DNA of 64,000 nucleotides, from positions 4,272,023 to 4,336,022 of the forward strand of contig CM043790.1 of assembly GCA_023974075.1 (NCBI GenBank). The letters run 5' to 3'. This DNA is from Chaenocephalus aceratus. Taxonomy: Eukaryota; Chordata; Actinopteri; Perciformes; Channichthyidae. The position numbers and the translations under genes are program-made. The notes beneath the pieces are model-generated. The model did no database searches. It was not told the origin of the DNA and worked only from the letters and a program-made list of their open reading frames with translations. Of this stretch, positions 12,286-21,700 are shown piece after piece (position 1 is the first letter of the stretch; the number at the start of each line of letters is the position of its first letter).

Positions 12286-13560
12286 ACATAACTTGTCCCC
12301 ATTCCCTAGACATTAGGGCAAAGGCTTACAGTGATGCATCACTGAGGCCCAGCAAAGAAGGCTCAGCCGGAGCCTGCTGCATAGAGGTAGAGACAGCAAG
12401 TATCAGATGGGAGAGGGAGTTCCCGTGCCGCTATGTCGTAGGCCCTACAGAGCAGCTCGTTTGTGACCCTGCACTGAGGCCGAGGGCACCTGGCATCAGG
12501 AGCCAGAATCGGGGAGGCGATGGCAGGCTCAATGGATGGCAAGCGACCCAGCCCCACCCTCGCCGGATCCTGCATGGCAGCAGAGTGGGAGAGGGCCCTG
12601 GTGTCTCTCCAGCATATATGGAGCTCCCTCAGGTATTCCTCTGAAGGTGGAACAGTGGGAGTGAAAAGAGGGCAGGGTTATGCCTGAAGAAGGCGCTAGC
12701 CTGAGCCGAGTCGGCCTGCGGAACCTGAAGCTGCAAGCGTACCAGGGCCGCACAAATAATGGCCGCCATGGAGGCGTCCTCCGTGCCCTGCAGAGAGCTC
12801 TGAGCAGAGGAGAGGGAAGCCTCCACGGGGGTGAGCGGCGCCCCGCCCCCCCCTTCATAGAAGAGGTTTATCGGCATCCTCAAGCAGAGGCGTGGCAACC
12901 GAAGGAGGGCCAGGCGGCAAGCTAGTAGCCCCCACACCGGCCCCTGGCTGAAGGGCCAACAGGAGTGACTTCGTCTGCTCCATGACGGCAGCTAACCGAC
13001 CCACCTTAGAGGACAGCCTGTTTCTAGCCCTCTACCTGGGGGGTGAACCCATAGCCATCCCTCCATCAAGTCGCCGGGAACGGCCAGACTGAGCTGGAGG
13101 AAGTTGTGACGAGGAGAGGTACCACCTCTGCGACTCTAGCCACTCTGAGCGCCCGAGGCATAGCTCATGCAGGCGCTTTGCGTGAGACCCTCCCTCAAAT
13201 GCTTGAGGCCAAGGCAGAAGGGGGCAGCGGTCATGGCCGTCCTCGGGCTCAAGAGAAGCCATACAGGCGCTACATGAATGAGCCAGTCTGTAGGTAGCCA
13301 GATGCAGCGTAGTGGGCGCGAGAACACAGCCTTCCCCAGCTACCTGCTGAACGGAAAGAGTAGAGCAATGCTCGCCGAACACAAAGAGGGATGTAACTAC
13401 ACCCATGTTACCGGCAGAGGGAGCGGTAGCGAGAGCACTGCCTTCACCTAGCTGGATTAAATAAAGACGTTTAACAGGACAGCTTAGCCGGGCGGCTGCT
13501 GCTAGAATCAAGCAACACGTCTACCAGGAGCGGGGGCGAAAAACACTGCCTTCACTGGAT
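12286..13560 (-). pseudogene. DIRS gag-like region, upstream part
   Basis: The minus-strand frame 13511-13032 contains CSACMASLEPEDGHDRCPLL, then HELCLGRSEWLESQRW, a Cys/His-spaced motif recalling the gag ORF of fish DIRS elements. A second frame (12937-12629) continues with Pro/Leu/Gln-rich sequence. Several stops and frame changes are present. Antisense plus-strand frames in the same stretch are shadows. The L2 LINE lies immediately downstream. Confidence 0.55.
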
Positions 13561-13855
13561 GAGTTAAACAATGAAGCTCAACAGAACACGCCAGGTGTTA
13601 GCCAAGAGGCCGCTGCTAACAATCAGAGCAATACGTTACAGGGAGCGGGAGTGAGACCACTGCCTTCACCAGGTGAGTTAAATAAAGAATAGACCCTCCA
13701 TAAAAACACGATTCTGCGATCGCAGAATTTACCGCATAATCAGCAAAATGACGCAGATTTTTAAAAAGCCACATATTTATCAAAAGGCCGCATAATCCCC
13801 GTGTTTTTCCACACAAAGTTGAGGGAAAAAAAAGTTAACTCGTCTTGACGTGAAG

Positions 13856-13856
<1 letters not shown>

Positions 13857-13932
<76 letters not shown>
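13857..13932. repeat. (ATG)n trinucleotide repeat, about 76 bp
   Basis: Uninterrupted GAT/ATG repeat seen directly. On the minus strand it can encode polyhistidine, which I regard as incidental. Confidence 0.97.
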
Positions 13933-14017
13933 CGACGTCATCAGCTCGCGCATCACAGAAGGTAAACAACACCGTAGAGTGAACGTGTGGAGCTCACACG
14001 AGAGAGAAAACACCAAG

Positions 14018-14314
14018 ATGAAAAAATTGAATCCATCTCATTTACCGACGAACATTTCTGCTAAAGACCGGGTAAAGCAGTACCCCGATGTCTTGCACGA
14101 AAGTGGGGGGAAACTATTCTGCACCCCGTGCAACTGTGTGTTGGAGCATAAGAGAACATCGACGGTGACGACCCACTTTGATTCATTCAAACATTCGAAA
14201 ATGCTTTCTGCTGCTGCGGACAAGAAAGCCAATCAACTCACGTTCACTGAGGCATCAACCTCCAAAACCCTTTCGAGGGCTACAAGAAACGAGGTGAGAA
14301 GCCTACAAGATTGA
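14018..14314 (+). CDS. CGGBP1/BED-like zinc-finger exon of a hAT transposase
   Basis: From ATG at 14018 the product begins basic, then gives DRVKQYPDVLHESGGKLFC, TPCNCVLEHKRTSTVTTHF and KHSKM. The Cys-x2-Cys followed by spaced His residues forms a BED-like C2H2 finger, and the HESGGKLFC lead-in resembles CGGBP1, a vertebrate protein that itself derives from a hAT element. The frame stays open to 14314, but AACGAG|GTGAGA at 14291-14292 is a good splice donor, so this may be only the first exon. The rest of the transposase is absent. Whether it is expressed is unknown. Confidence 0.65.
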   Translation: MKKLNPSHLPTNISAKDRVKQYPDVLHESGGKLFCTPCNCVLEHKRTSTVTTHFDSFKHSKMLSAAADKKANQLTFTEASTSKTLSRATRNEVRSLQD

Positions 14315-14361
14315 AGCTGGTCAGATAACGAACGAGTAAATGAAAACAGAATGAGGCGGAG

Positions 14362-14365
<4 letters not shown>

Positions 14366-14450
<85 letters not shown>

Positions 14451-14452
14451 TG
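14366..14452. repeat. (GT)n then (GA)n microsatellite
   Basis: A GT repeat of about 68 bp grades into a short GA repeat; seen directly. Confidence 0.95.
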
Positions 14453-14955
14453 TGATTAAAATAGCCCAATTGCTTATACAACAAATAAACATTGAATGTG
14501 TTTAATTGAATAGTAAAGGGGTTTAACGTTAGTGGCAGGTTGTGTGTGAGAGAGAATAAATAAATAAGACAGCCCAATATTTATTTTTTCCGCATATTTC
14601 GCAACTTGCCGCAATTTCACCGCATAAAATCACATAAAACCTTGCATGTTTGATCGCATAATCAAGGATTTTAGCCCGCATAATCAAGGATTTTAGCCCG
14701 CGTTTTTCTGGAGGGTCTAAAAGAAGCTTTAACAAAACATGCAAGATGTTAGCCAAGCGGCTGCTGCTAACAATCAAAACAATACATTACCGGGAGCGGG
14801 AGCGAGAGCACTGCCTTCACCGGCTGAGTTAAATAATTAAGCTTAACAGTACACGCAAGACGTCAGCCAAGCGGCTGCTGCTCACAATCAAAACAATACG
14901 TTTACCGGGAGCGAGAGCACTGCCTTCACCAGCTGAGTTAAATAATTAAGCTTAA

Positions 14956-15900
14956 GGCGAGACACGGCAGGCAAAAACATGGTTTTTCAAGTGCTGGTAC
15001 ATTTTGAGATGTTGTGCTATTTTGATTCTATAATATGTTTTCTTTCAGGCTTTTGGAAGAAAAATTTACAAAATACACATTTAAGTGTTTATTTTACTAT
15101 AGTTTGTCTATTTGCGTCTGTAGATTTCTTCTAAATTCACCAAAAGTTAGCATTCTAACGTAACATAAAGTACCGCGACCGCTGTGTGCACCATGTCAAC
15201 AGAGATATCGTTGGAAAGCTGTGTCTCTCCTGCACAATCTCATCGGATCCAAATATGGTCATTTCCTTTGTATCAGCAACCAATCGTGAAAGCACAAAGG
15301 GGTCTTAAACCAAGAAACGAAATCTCATTGGCTGGTGTCAATTTCTGACAACGTGATTCGTTCAGATGCGTCACGTGGTGTGCTAAAACACTTCCTGGTT
15401 AGCTTTCCGCTAGAAATTGAAATCTCAAAATGGCAAAAGAACGGCGGAAAAAAAAAACCTTCACAGAGAAGACGACAACAATTGTCACTTGCACGAAGCA
15501 AGGTTATACAAAAAACAAATGACCCCGAACATGAAATACCTTCACGGAGTGCGTCGATGCGCAAGCTATCATCCAAAGAACAGGAGGGTTTAGCTAGCGC
15601 CTCACTGCATTCTCTAAAAGTCGTTTTCTCAAAATGAGTTTTTGCTCCTACTCTGAGTTCGAAATGTCAACTTCAGTAGCACGTACATACACCAAACTGT
15701 GTGGACGGGCCGTAACAGTCAACGTCATGTCAACCACAACACAGAGAAATACTGATAGAAATGTGTATGTAGTTGTTGATACATTGCTGACAGAGGGAAC
15801 TACATTTGAATACAGATTTAAGAAATATCAGTTTTTGAGCATGTCATAAGCATGTTTTGTCTTGACTATATTACAACTATATTATAATAAAATATAGTAT
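14956..15900 (+). other. Unclassified repeat-like block with short basic open frame
   Basis: The block begins after TTAA with GGCGAGACACGGCAGGCAAA, which looks like the end of a DNA element, but I cannot find the matching right end. Near 15430 an ATG opens a short Lys/Arg-rich frame; a second frame in the same place continues to 15636 with GGKKKPSQRRRQQLSLARSK, and a separate short frame runs 15634-15849. No domain is recognised. It may be the remains of a transposon-encoded DNA-binding exon. Confidence 0.35.
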
Positions 15901-16499
15901 TTATATTATTGAATTGATTATGATTATTATTAGTAGAAGTAGTTTATTTGCATTAATTATATTTTAACGTATTCACCTGTAAACGCACACTGAACGACAT
16001 AAATGCACATTTACCATTTACCTCACTGTATTTACACAATCTACAGAATAAAATATAAAATGAATTGAATGATGAATAAACAGTGAGGGTTATGAATACA
16101 CTAGATATACACAGCAGCCTGTGAGCAGTATGAACAGTGTGTATGAATATGGTAAGATATATAAAGTATGAAAACGGTAAGCAGTGCGAGTATAGTATAA
16201 AATATATAGATATTAATTTCATGATGATAAACATTGTGGAACAATGATGAAAAATGGGAATGGAAGTGGCGACGTAAAACTGACACAAAACAACAACAAA
16301 CTTTTGCCAGCCAATTGGAGAGTTTCTTCAGCAGCACGGGGTAAAAACCACCAATGAGCGCTCAGCTCGAGATACCAGCGAGACGTTTCCCATCAAGCAT
16401 TCCGCTTCCGCAGTCCGTGGAGAGAAACTGCGCCGCCTCGCCGCGCCTCACTCTTAAGTCTGCGGGCGTCTTTGTCCCGCGAGATTTCAACGTCTCATG
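15901..16499. other. AT-rich stretch then GC-rich stretch, no gene
   Basis: AT-rich sequence to about 16300, then CpG-rich sequence (about 16350-16500) without a recognisable exon or TATA box. Confidence 0.4.
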
Positions 16500-16615
16500 T
16501 AGGCGAGCCTCCAGAGCAAGTCGGACAAAATGACTAACCATCATGCAACGCACTAGCAAGACGTTGATCGCAATTGCGCAGGTCTGCGCAGGTCTCGCTT
16601 GTCTCAAACAAGCCT
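16500..16615 (+). repeat. About 115-bp direct repeat, copy 1
   Basis: Shares with 18145-18250 the ordered landmarks CTCCAGAGC, CATGCAA, GCACTAGCAAGACG, TCGCAATTG and GCAGGTCTGCG. The two copies are 1.6 kb apart in the same orientation. Confidence 0.7.
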
Positions 16616-16624
16616 AATGACAGT

Positions 16625-17115
16625 GAAGTGACCATAGATATATATATATATAAACACTAGATGGCTCAAGGGGGAGTCGCCAGCGTAGCTCACCGGCGGC
16701 CATCTTACCACAGTCAATAACTACAGCTACAGCTGTTGTAATGTGAGTGATCTGCACAAAAATGCTCTTAACTCGCTGAAATTTTGACTGATTTACAAAC
16801 GGTTTGTTTTGTTATAAACGTTATTAGCATGGCTATGATACAGGAGACAACAAGACATGTTGACAAAAAATAGTTAATGATTATAATTATAAGTATGCAG
16901 TATCATAACTACATCTTTGATGTTTATAACGAACCAAACCGTTTGAAAATTGGTTGAAAATTGAGCAATCTACGGTTATTTCAATAGTGCACCGTAGACA
17001 TAATGTTATGAATGAGCGAGCTGCCTGTGGCAAGATGGCCGCCATGTGGCAACGTCGGTCTCCATTGGCCAGCAGCGCGGGTGAGTCATCTAGTGTTTAT
17101 ATCTATGGAAGTGAC
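16625..17115. mobile_element. 475-bp MITE with perfect 8-bp target duplication
   Basis: The element 16633-17107 begins CATAGATATA, extended by a TA stretch, then AACACTAGATG. It ends with the reverse complement (CATCTAGTGTTTATATCTATG). Both flanks read GAAGTGAC exactly (16625-16632 and 17108-17115). Inner sequence also shows paired AAACGGTTTG words. The 8-bp duplication suggests the hAT superfamily. No coding capacity. Confidence 0.85.
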
Positions 17116-18144
17116 TGTCAAGTTGGCTGTACTCAGCATTGAATCAAAACGCACCATAGCTTAAGATCTTAATAAGTTTGTGAGGCGTTTGCTGAACAAG
17201 ATGGTAATCGCCACATTCAGCTGTAATAGGCATGCCAACTTGATGCTCTGCTCACGGATGAGTCGATGAGAAAAATAAACTGTTAAGATGATGACCTTAT
17301 GTGTGTATAATATTTTTCTTCTTTGTGGGGTTATGCCCCCAAAAAACAGTTTCAAGTCCTGAGAAAGTCACATAAGACGGGATGTAAAACTTCACTGCCC
17401 ACCCAAAAAAAAGTAACCACTTTGCTTTAACTACAGTAGGCCAGTAGGTAAGGACTTTCCACTGGATAATAACTGCAGCGATGTAATGCATATGTTTTAG
17501 CTGAATACATGTTTTTTAACCCTAGTGTTAGTCACTTCTTTAATGTTTGTTCTTTCTGATGTAAAGTCAAGGTTGTAACTGTTTGCAATGAAGTTGTGGG
17601 GCGCTGAACTGTTCTTTTGATACATGATAGTAATTACTTGTCTTTCAAATTTGAAGGAGGGTGAGCAAGCATATTGAGGAACATTCATCATTAACTCCTC
17701 CAAAAAATATAGTTTATTTAATAATAACACTGAATATGTGAATCATAACAGTGATTGACAGCTGATAGGAATAATATGATTGTTAATAGTATCATATTAA
17801 TTTAGACAAACATCGATGAGACAGTTGATTAATGTACTTATTGCAGCAGTCTACATATATGTGGTACCCCTGCTGGTCTAAGAGTGAGACAAACTCATTC
17901 AGTTATTGTTCAGTTAAAATTAATACAATTATGTCTGCCACCTTATATATTTATATTTAAGGTTTTACTGATGTGCCATATTAATGTCACCAAATATTAT
18001 TGAGTTAAAATATAAATATTGTGGTTTTCCAAGTTAACATTAATTGATATGACTGCGATTAAATCAGCATACTTCTGCCAGGGGATGCCACCCCTGAAAT
18101 TCTCCTGCCACCCTCTTGCCACCACATGAATTTTTTCTAGATCC
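17116..18144. other. No gene recognised
   Basis: AT-rich sequence. Near 18080-18150 a phrase containing GGGATGCCACCCCTG and CCGCCCCTG resembles a worn transposon end. Nothing else is supported. Confidence 0.4.
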
Positions 18145-18250
18145 GCCCCTGCTCCAGAGCTAGTCAGACAAATTTACTAACCGTCATGCAATGCACTAGC
18201 AAGACGGCAGTCGCAATTGAGCAGGTCTGCGTCGGTCTCGCCTATTGACT
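18145..18250 (+). repeat. About 110-bp direct repeat, copy 2
   Basis: Second copy of the 16500-16615 segment, with several substitutions but the same order of landmarks. Confidence 0.7.
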
Positions 18251-18817
18251 AGAGATCGCTGTGAAGGCCACGGCGCAGACGGACCCGGTGGAATCTAGGG
18301 TAATATTTACGGAAGTCACGGCGATCTGCGATGTCTACCTCTCAGGAACGCTGTGTGATTGGAAAAGGGTTACTTCCTCTTTCTATCCACCACTAATGTC
18401 CCTCTGTTATCACAATGCGATTCTAATCCAAGCAACTTTCAAATCGCACCTTAATAAAATGTTTTGAAGAGGATCTATATTACTGTCTATAGTCCTAAGG
18501 CAACTTTCACATTTTAACAAATTCTTCAATGTTCTACCTAATTTGACAGTCATATGATCATAATTACAAACATACTTTTGTTTTATAATTTTGTAAATAT
18601 GGTCATATGACTATTTCTAAACACAGTGTATTTAAGCTCAGATTCTTAAAGGGAAATGGAAACACTTTTCAAACTGCTTTCCATGCGACAATATTCCCAT
18701 TAGGAAATGTATTTATCTAGTCTATTTCCAATGTAAACGATCGAGATACGCACATTTATTTTTTTAAATACGCGCCTAATGACCTTGGGCGCTTCCATCG
18801 ATCCGGGACTTTCCCAG

Positions 18818-18835
18818 TGACGTCACTGTGTGGGT
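18818..18835 (+). promoter_or_regulatory. CRE-containing subterminal repeat, left copy
   Basis: Contains the palindromic CRE/ATF site TGACGTCA followed by CTGTGTGGGT. It lies about 40 bp upstream of the THAP exon ATG. An identical inverted copy precedes the facing open frame, which suggests matched promoters. Confidence 0.5.
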
Positions 18836-18875
18836 ACGGCTTCCTGGGCCAAAGCTCAATACAGCTGCAAACAAC

Positions 18876-19332
18876 ATGGCGTGCAATGCACCAGTGGTTT
18901 CCAACAAAAGAAAACGGTCGTCGTCAGGAGCGTATTGTATTGCTCCAGGCTGCACAAATGGTTTTTATACAAAGAAGGAAGAAGTACAGTTCCATAGGCT
19001 GCCACTAAAGGATGAGAAGCTGCTCAAAGCATGGGTTATTTCCATGAAACGGTCCGATCCGCCGCTGAATCAGTACGCACGTGTGTGCAGCGAACACTTT
19101 ACAAATGACGATTATGTCCACAAAATGAGGTTTGATGAGTCTGGATGCCTGGTTCAATACAAAAACATCGGATTTGAAGCCAGGATCTGTTCCCACAATA
19201 TTCGATTTCTCATCGTATGCAGTCGGGAACACCGACCGTCCCAGCACGTCGGCCGCGCAAGACAATGACACCAGTGTCAACAAACGTGAAGTTCGAGCCA
19301 CCAAACGAGCTGCTTCAGCTGCCGAGAGAGAG
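18876..19332 (+). pseudogene. THAP-domain first exon of Kolobok-like transposase, frameshifted
   Basis: From ATG at 18876 (MACNAPVVSNKRKR) the product shows a THAP zinc finger: AYCIAPGCTNGFY gives Cys-x4-Cys, LLKAWVISMKR the central Trp helix, and YARVCSEHFTNDDY the Cys-x2-His pair. The conserved end of the domain, KPGSVPTIFDF, is in the next frame. The switch maps to a run of five A at 19161-19165; one A fewer would keep the frame. After the domain a Ser/Thr-rich linker reaches a splice donor (GAGAGAG|GTAAAT) at 19332/19333. The extra A could be a sequencing error or a true lesion. Without later exons it encodes only the DNA-binding part. Confidence 0.8.
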
Positions 19333-19402
19333 GTAAATATTGCAGCACTACCAGATTACTAGCTCACACATGTATTTACTGACACAGTGTGACCTTATTA
19401 AT

Positions 19403-19657
19403 TTATGTATATATATATATATATATATTATGTAATAATGTACTGGAACTGGTGGTATCCCACTCGGCGAGTCCAGAACCGTCAGTACTTTCGGCGGATT
19501 CCGGATCGTATGCCACTCTAGTATTAGACCGAATCGGTTCATAAGCATAGGCCATGGGATGCCTGGTAACTGTAGATGCTTCCACATCAATTTCATCTCC
19601 CGACGAATAGTCAAATTCATCGTTCAAAACGTCGATCTCATTGCAAAATTCCTCCAT
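19403..19657 (-). CDS. Acidic first-exon-like frame facing the THAP exon
   Basis: ATG at 19657 on the minus strand starts MEEFCNEIDVLNDEFDY, then SSGDEIDVEASTVT and MAYAYEPIRSNTR. The product is acidic with no secure domain. The spacing DYSSGDE...YxYEP faintly recalls N-termini of fish proteins with a P2X7-like cytoplasmic zinc domain, but this is a weak impression. The ATG lies 47 bp below the inverted CRE-bearing repeat, mirroring the THAP exon. Some autonomous Kolobok elements carry a second gene; this may be its first exon. The end of the frame runs into a TA microsatellite, so the true exon probably stops earlier. Confidence 0.45.
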   Translation of the reverse strand: MEEFCNEIDVLNDEFDYSSGDEIDVEASTVTRHPMAYAYEPIRSNTRVAYDPESAESTDGSGLAEWDTTSSSTLLHNIYIYIYT

Positions 19658-19703
19658 CGCTGCCACGTTGTGTTGACTTCCGGTATGGATACCCGGAGCG
19701 AGG

Positions 19704-19721
19704 ACCCACACAGTGACGTCA
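19704..19721 (-). promoter_or_regulatory. CRE-containing subterminal repeat, right copy
   Basis: Exact reverse complement of 18818-18835, including TGACGTCA, about 180 bp from the element's right end and 47 bp upstream of the minus-strand ATG at 19657. Confidence 0.5.
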
Positions 19722-19998
19722 CCATTTGGGACTCCCCTAATGGCAGCGGTCTGGTCCCGGAATTCCCCACCCGGCCGGCGGATAATTAATTTTCTTTTGG
19801 CGAGTAGTAATATCATATACAATAAATATTACGATCAATATCCATTGTAAAATGAATAAACTACCGGAATATTATAGCTGTAATGGTGTTTCCTTTCCCC
19901 TTTAAAGAAAACTATTTGGGCTGGGTGGCACTCTAGTTTAGGGTCAATAGGAGAACTCAATGCATTATTTTACCTCCTCCTCATTAGCATTCTGTGCA

Positions 19999-20510
19999 AC
20001 TAGTGCACATTTGGGATCCACTAGTACTATTAGTAAACATTTTAAGTTCACTAGTTGAATTTAAATGTATCTCACTAGTTAACAAGTAAAGGGCAAAAGG
20101 TTGACTAGTTAACGTGTAGACATTTTGACGCCCCACTAGTTATCTAGTAAGGTCAAAAGAGGAGTCAAGTGCAGACAAATGTATGCCACTAGTTAACTAG
20201 TTCTGCTTCTTTTTGTAACTAGTTAACATGTCAGAGCTTTTGCAGCGCACTAGTTAACTAGTAAGACTTTTAGTGTCACTCGTACAGTCAGAGGGTCACT
20301 AGTTCATCAAAAAAGCTTACAAGTTGGGACTTTGGTGCTACTAGTGCCGCTCCCGGCGTCACCAGTAAGGCTTATGTAGTAACTAGTCAGACAAAGTGCC
20401 ACTAGTTGCTGAAAAGAGTGACTAGTATAATGTTTTATTGAACTAGTAAAGCAGAGTGCCAAACTAGTTTGACCATATATCTAACAAGTGCAATGAAAGA
20501 GCCAACTAGT
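19999..20510. repeat. ACTAGT-rich irregular array
   Basis: Nineteen ACTAGT palindromes occur within about 510 bp, many extended as ACTAGTTAACTAGT. Spacers of roughly 15-40 bp are not repeated in sequence, so this is not an ordinary tandem repeat. The following text (ATCAAGGTTATGGAATAAAT) looks like the flank of a dispersed fish repeat, so the array is probably the body of a transposable element. Confidence 0.7.
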
Positions 20511-20626
20511 GTAGGCAGCTGCCGTCTGATATCAAGGTTATGGAATAAATACTTAAACGGCTTGCCATATTTTGTGAACATACTACCACTTTCCCTGTGG
20601 ACCAACACGTTTTTTTTGTGAGACTG

Positions 20627-21700
20627 GGGCTGCAGTCGGATAGTTTAAAAATCAGCTCCTAAATTCTAACCCTATCGTCTATTCCTTGACCTCTGAGTGA
20701 AACGTCACGGGGTTTAAGGGATAGTGGACAGGAGAATTCAAAAGGACTTAGGAGAAGAGACTGCGGTACTTTAGAGAATCCGACTGCACTTCCACTATCC
20801 AACGTGTTTATGATGCGCCTGCGGACGTCATGAATGTGAGTCTGCTGCTGTGGGGGAACTATGGAAACTACAGTTTTCTATACAGCGGACTACAACATGG
20901 ATGTTCAATAAGAACGAGGGACTACTGTGAACTCATCTAGAGACTCTGCACCGTGCTCTGATGCTGCTGCTTTGCTTTATGAACGGGGACAACAGAGAAA
21001 CATATTCTTCATGACCAAAGCTGGAATTGAAATAAAAAAGGAAAGTGAAACTTCTGCTCGTCACCCTCTCCCTCCGGTCCACATTAATACCAATGATCCC
21101 AATATGTATGATTGTATGAACTAAAAATCTTAAAATCAATACAAATGTATTTATTATAAACGTTAGTCCTTAACATCTATCACTGTGTACATCACCATTC
21201 AAACATCTTTTAAAAGTGAACAAAACCCCACACAGCTCAGTAATAAGACTGTGAAATGTTGACTTTATTTGATAATTTCAGTAAAAACTAACGTTCATAT
21301 TTCTCTTTTTGATTATAATACTGATGAACGTTCAAAACAAAGCACTTTGGCAACTTACCACCTAAGTTTTAAAATGCTTAATAAGCACCGTAACTTTCAT
21401 GATATCATTTCTCGGTCATAATCGGTTGTTTCCGTGAACGGCCGACTGTTGAGTGACGGCAAATGCTGCGGCTGCAAGGCATTGTGGGGCAGCATTTTCG
21501 CTTCTCCTGTCGGTTAGGGAGGTCCAGTGGTTCCTAAGCTAAAGGAGGTTATAAAGGAAGTTTGAAACCTTCTTTCCTATCATTCTCATCATTCTAGAGA
21601 ATTCGAACGGCACTTATCATGGCTGCCACCGAGGGACTTCCGGGTCATTTCACTCCTTTAGGAAGGTTCCTAAGCTAAATGGACTATTCGACTTCAGCCC
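20627..21700. mobile_element. Non-autonomous element with imperfect terminal inverted repeats
   Basis: The left end GGGCTGCAGTCGGATAGT pairs with the right end, whose reverse complement is GGGCTGAAGTCGAATAGT. Subterminal words such as CCTAAATT/TTTAGG and CTTAGGA recur on both sides. No clear target duplication was found and the superfamily is not determined. A 65-residue open frame at 20927-21124 has no recognised domain. Confidence 0.65.

Larger units (their letters stand above)
13683..14726 (+). mobile_element. hAT element with a CGGBP1-like first exon
   Basis: The element runs 13691-14718 and starts AGACCCTCCATAAAAAC; the right end is the reverse complement, GTTTTTCTGGAGGGTCT. The flanks TAAAGAAT and AAAAGAAG match at 6 of 8 bases. 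Subterminal copies of CCGCATAATC and related words are frequent near both ends. It contains an ATG trinucleotide tract, a GT/GA tract and one short coding exon, so it is a non-autonomous or deletion copy. Confidence 0.75.
13405..14955. repeat. Tandem repeat of about 110-120 bp in the DIRS leader, split by a hAT element
   Basis: About five degenerate units carry GCACTGCCTTCACC, GAGTTAAATAA, AAGCTTAACAG and AGCCAAGCGGCTGCTGCT in the same order. Three units lie before 13690 and two after 14719; the hAT element sits between. After removal of the insertion the repeat reads through without loss. Leader repeats upstream of gag suit a DIRS 5' region on the minus strand. Confidence 0.7.
18646..19905. 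mobile_element. Kolobok-like element with TTAA target sites
   Basis: TTAA flanks both ends (18646-18649 and 19902-19905). The inner termini are AGGGAAATGGAAACAC on the left and, reading inward from the right, AGGGGAAAGGAAACACC. The Kolobok superfamily is known for TTAA duplications, GGG-bearing ends and a THAP-domain transposase, and a THAP exon lies inside the left part. An 18-bp sequence, TGACGTCACTGTGTGGGT, is repeated exactly in inverted orientation (18818-18835 and 19704-19721), each copy just upstream of a start codon. At 1.25 kb it is far shorter than a full copy, so its centre is missing. Confidence 0.8.

Noticed and set aside
12054..12644. A 196-codon plus-strand frame
   Set aside because: It is antisense to the L2 reverse transcriptase and DIRS gag remnants, a shadow frame.
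13780..14016. Minus-strand frame with polyhistidine
   Set aside because: It is the ATG trinucleotide repeat read in reverse; no other protein features.
18876..19332. THAP exon as a host THAP gene
   Set aside because: TTAA-flanked inverted ends enclose it together with a facing exon, so a transposon origin explains it better.
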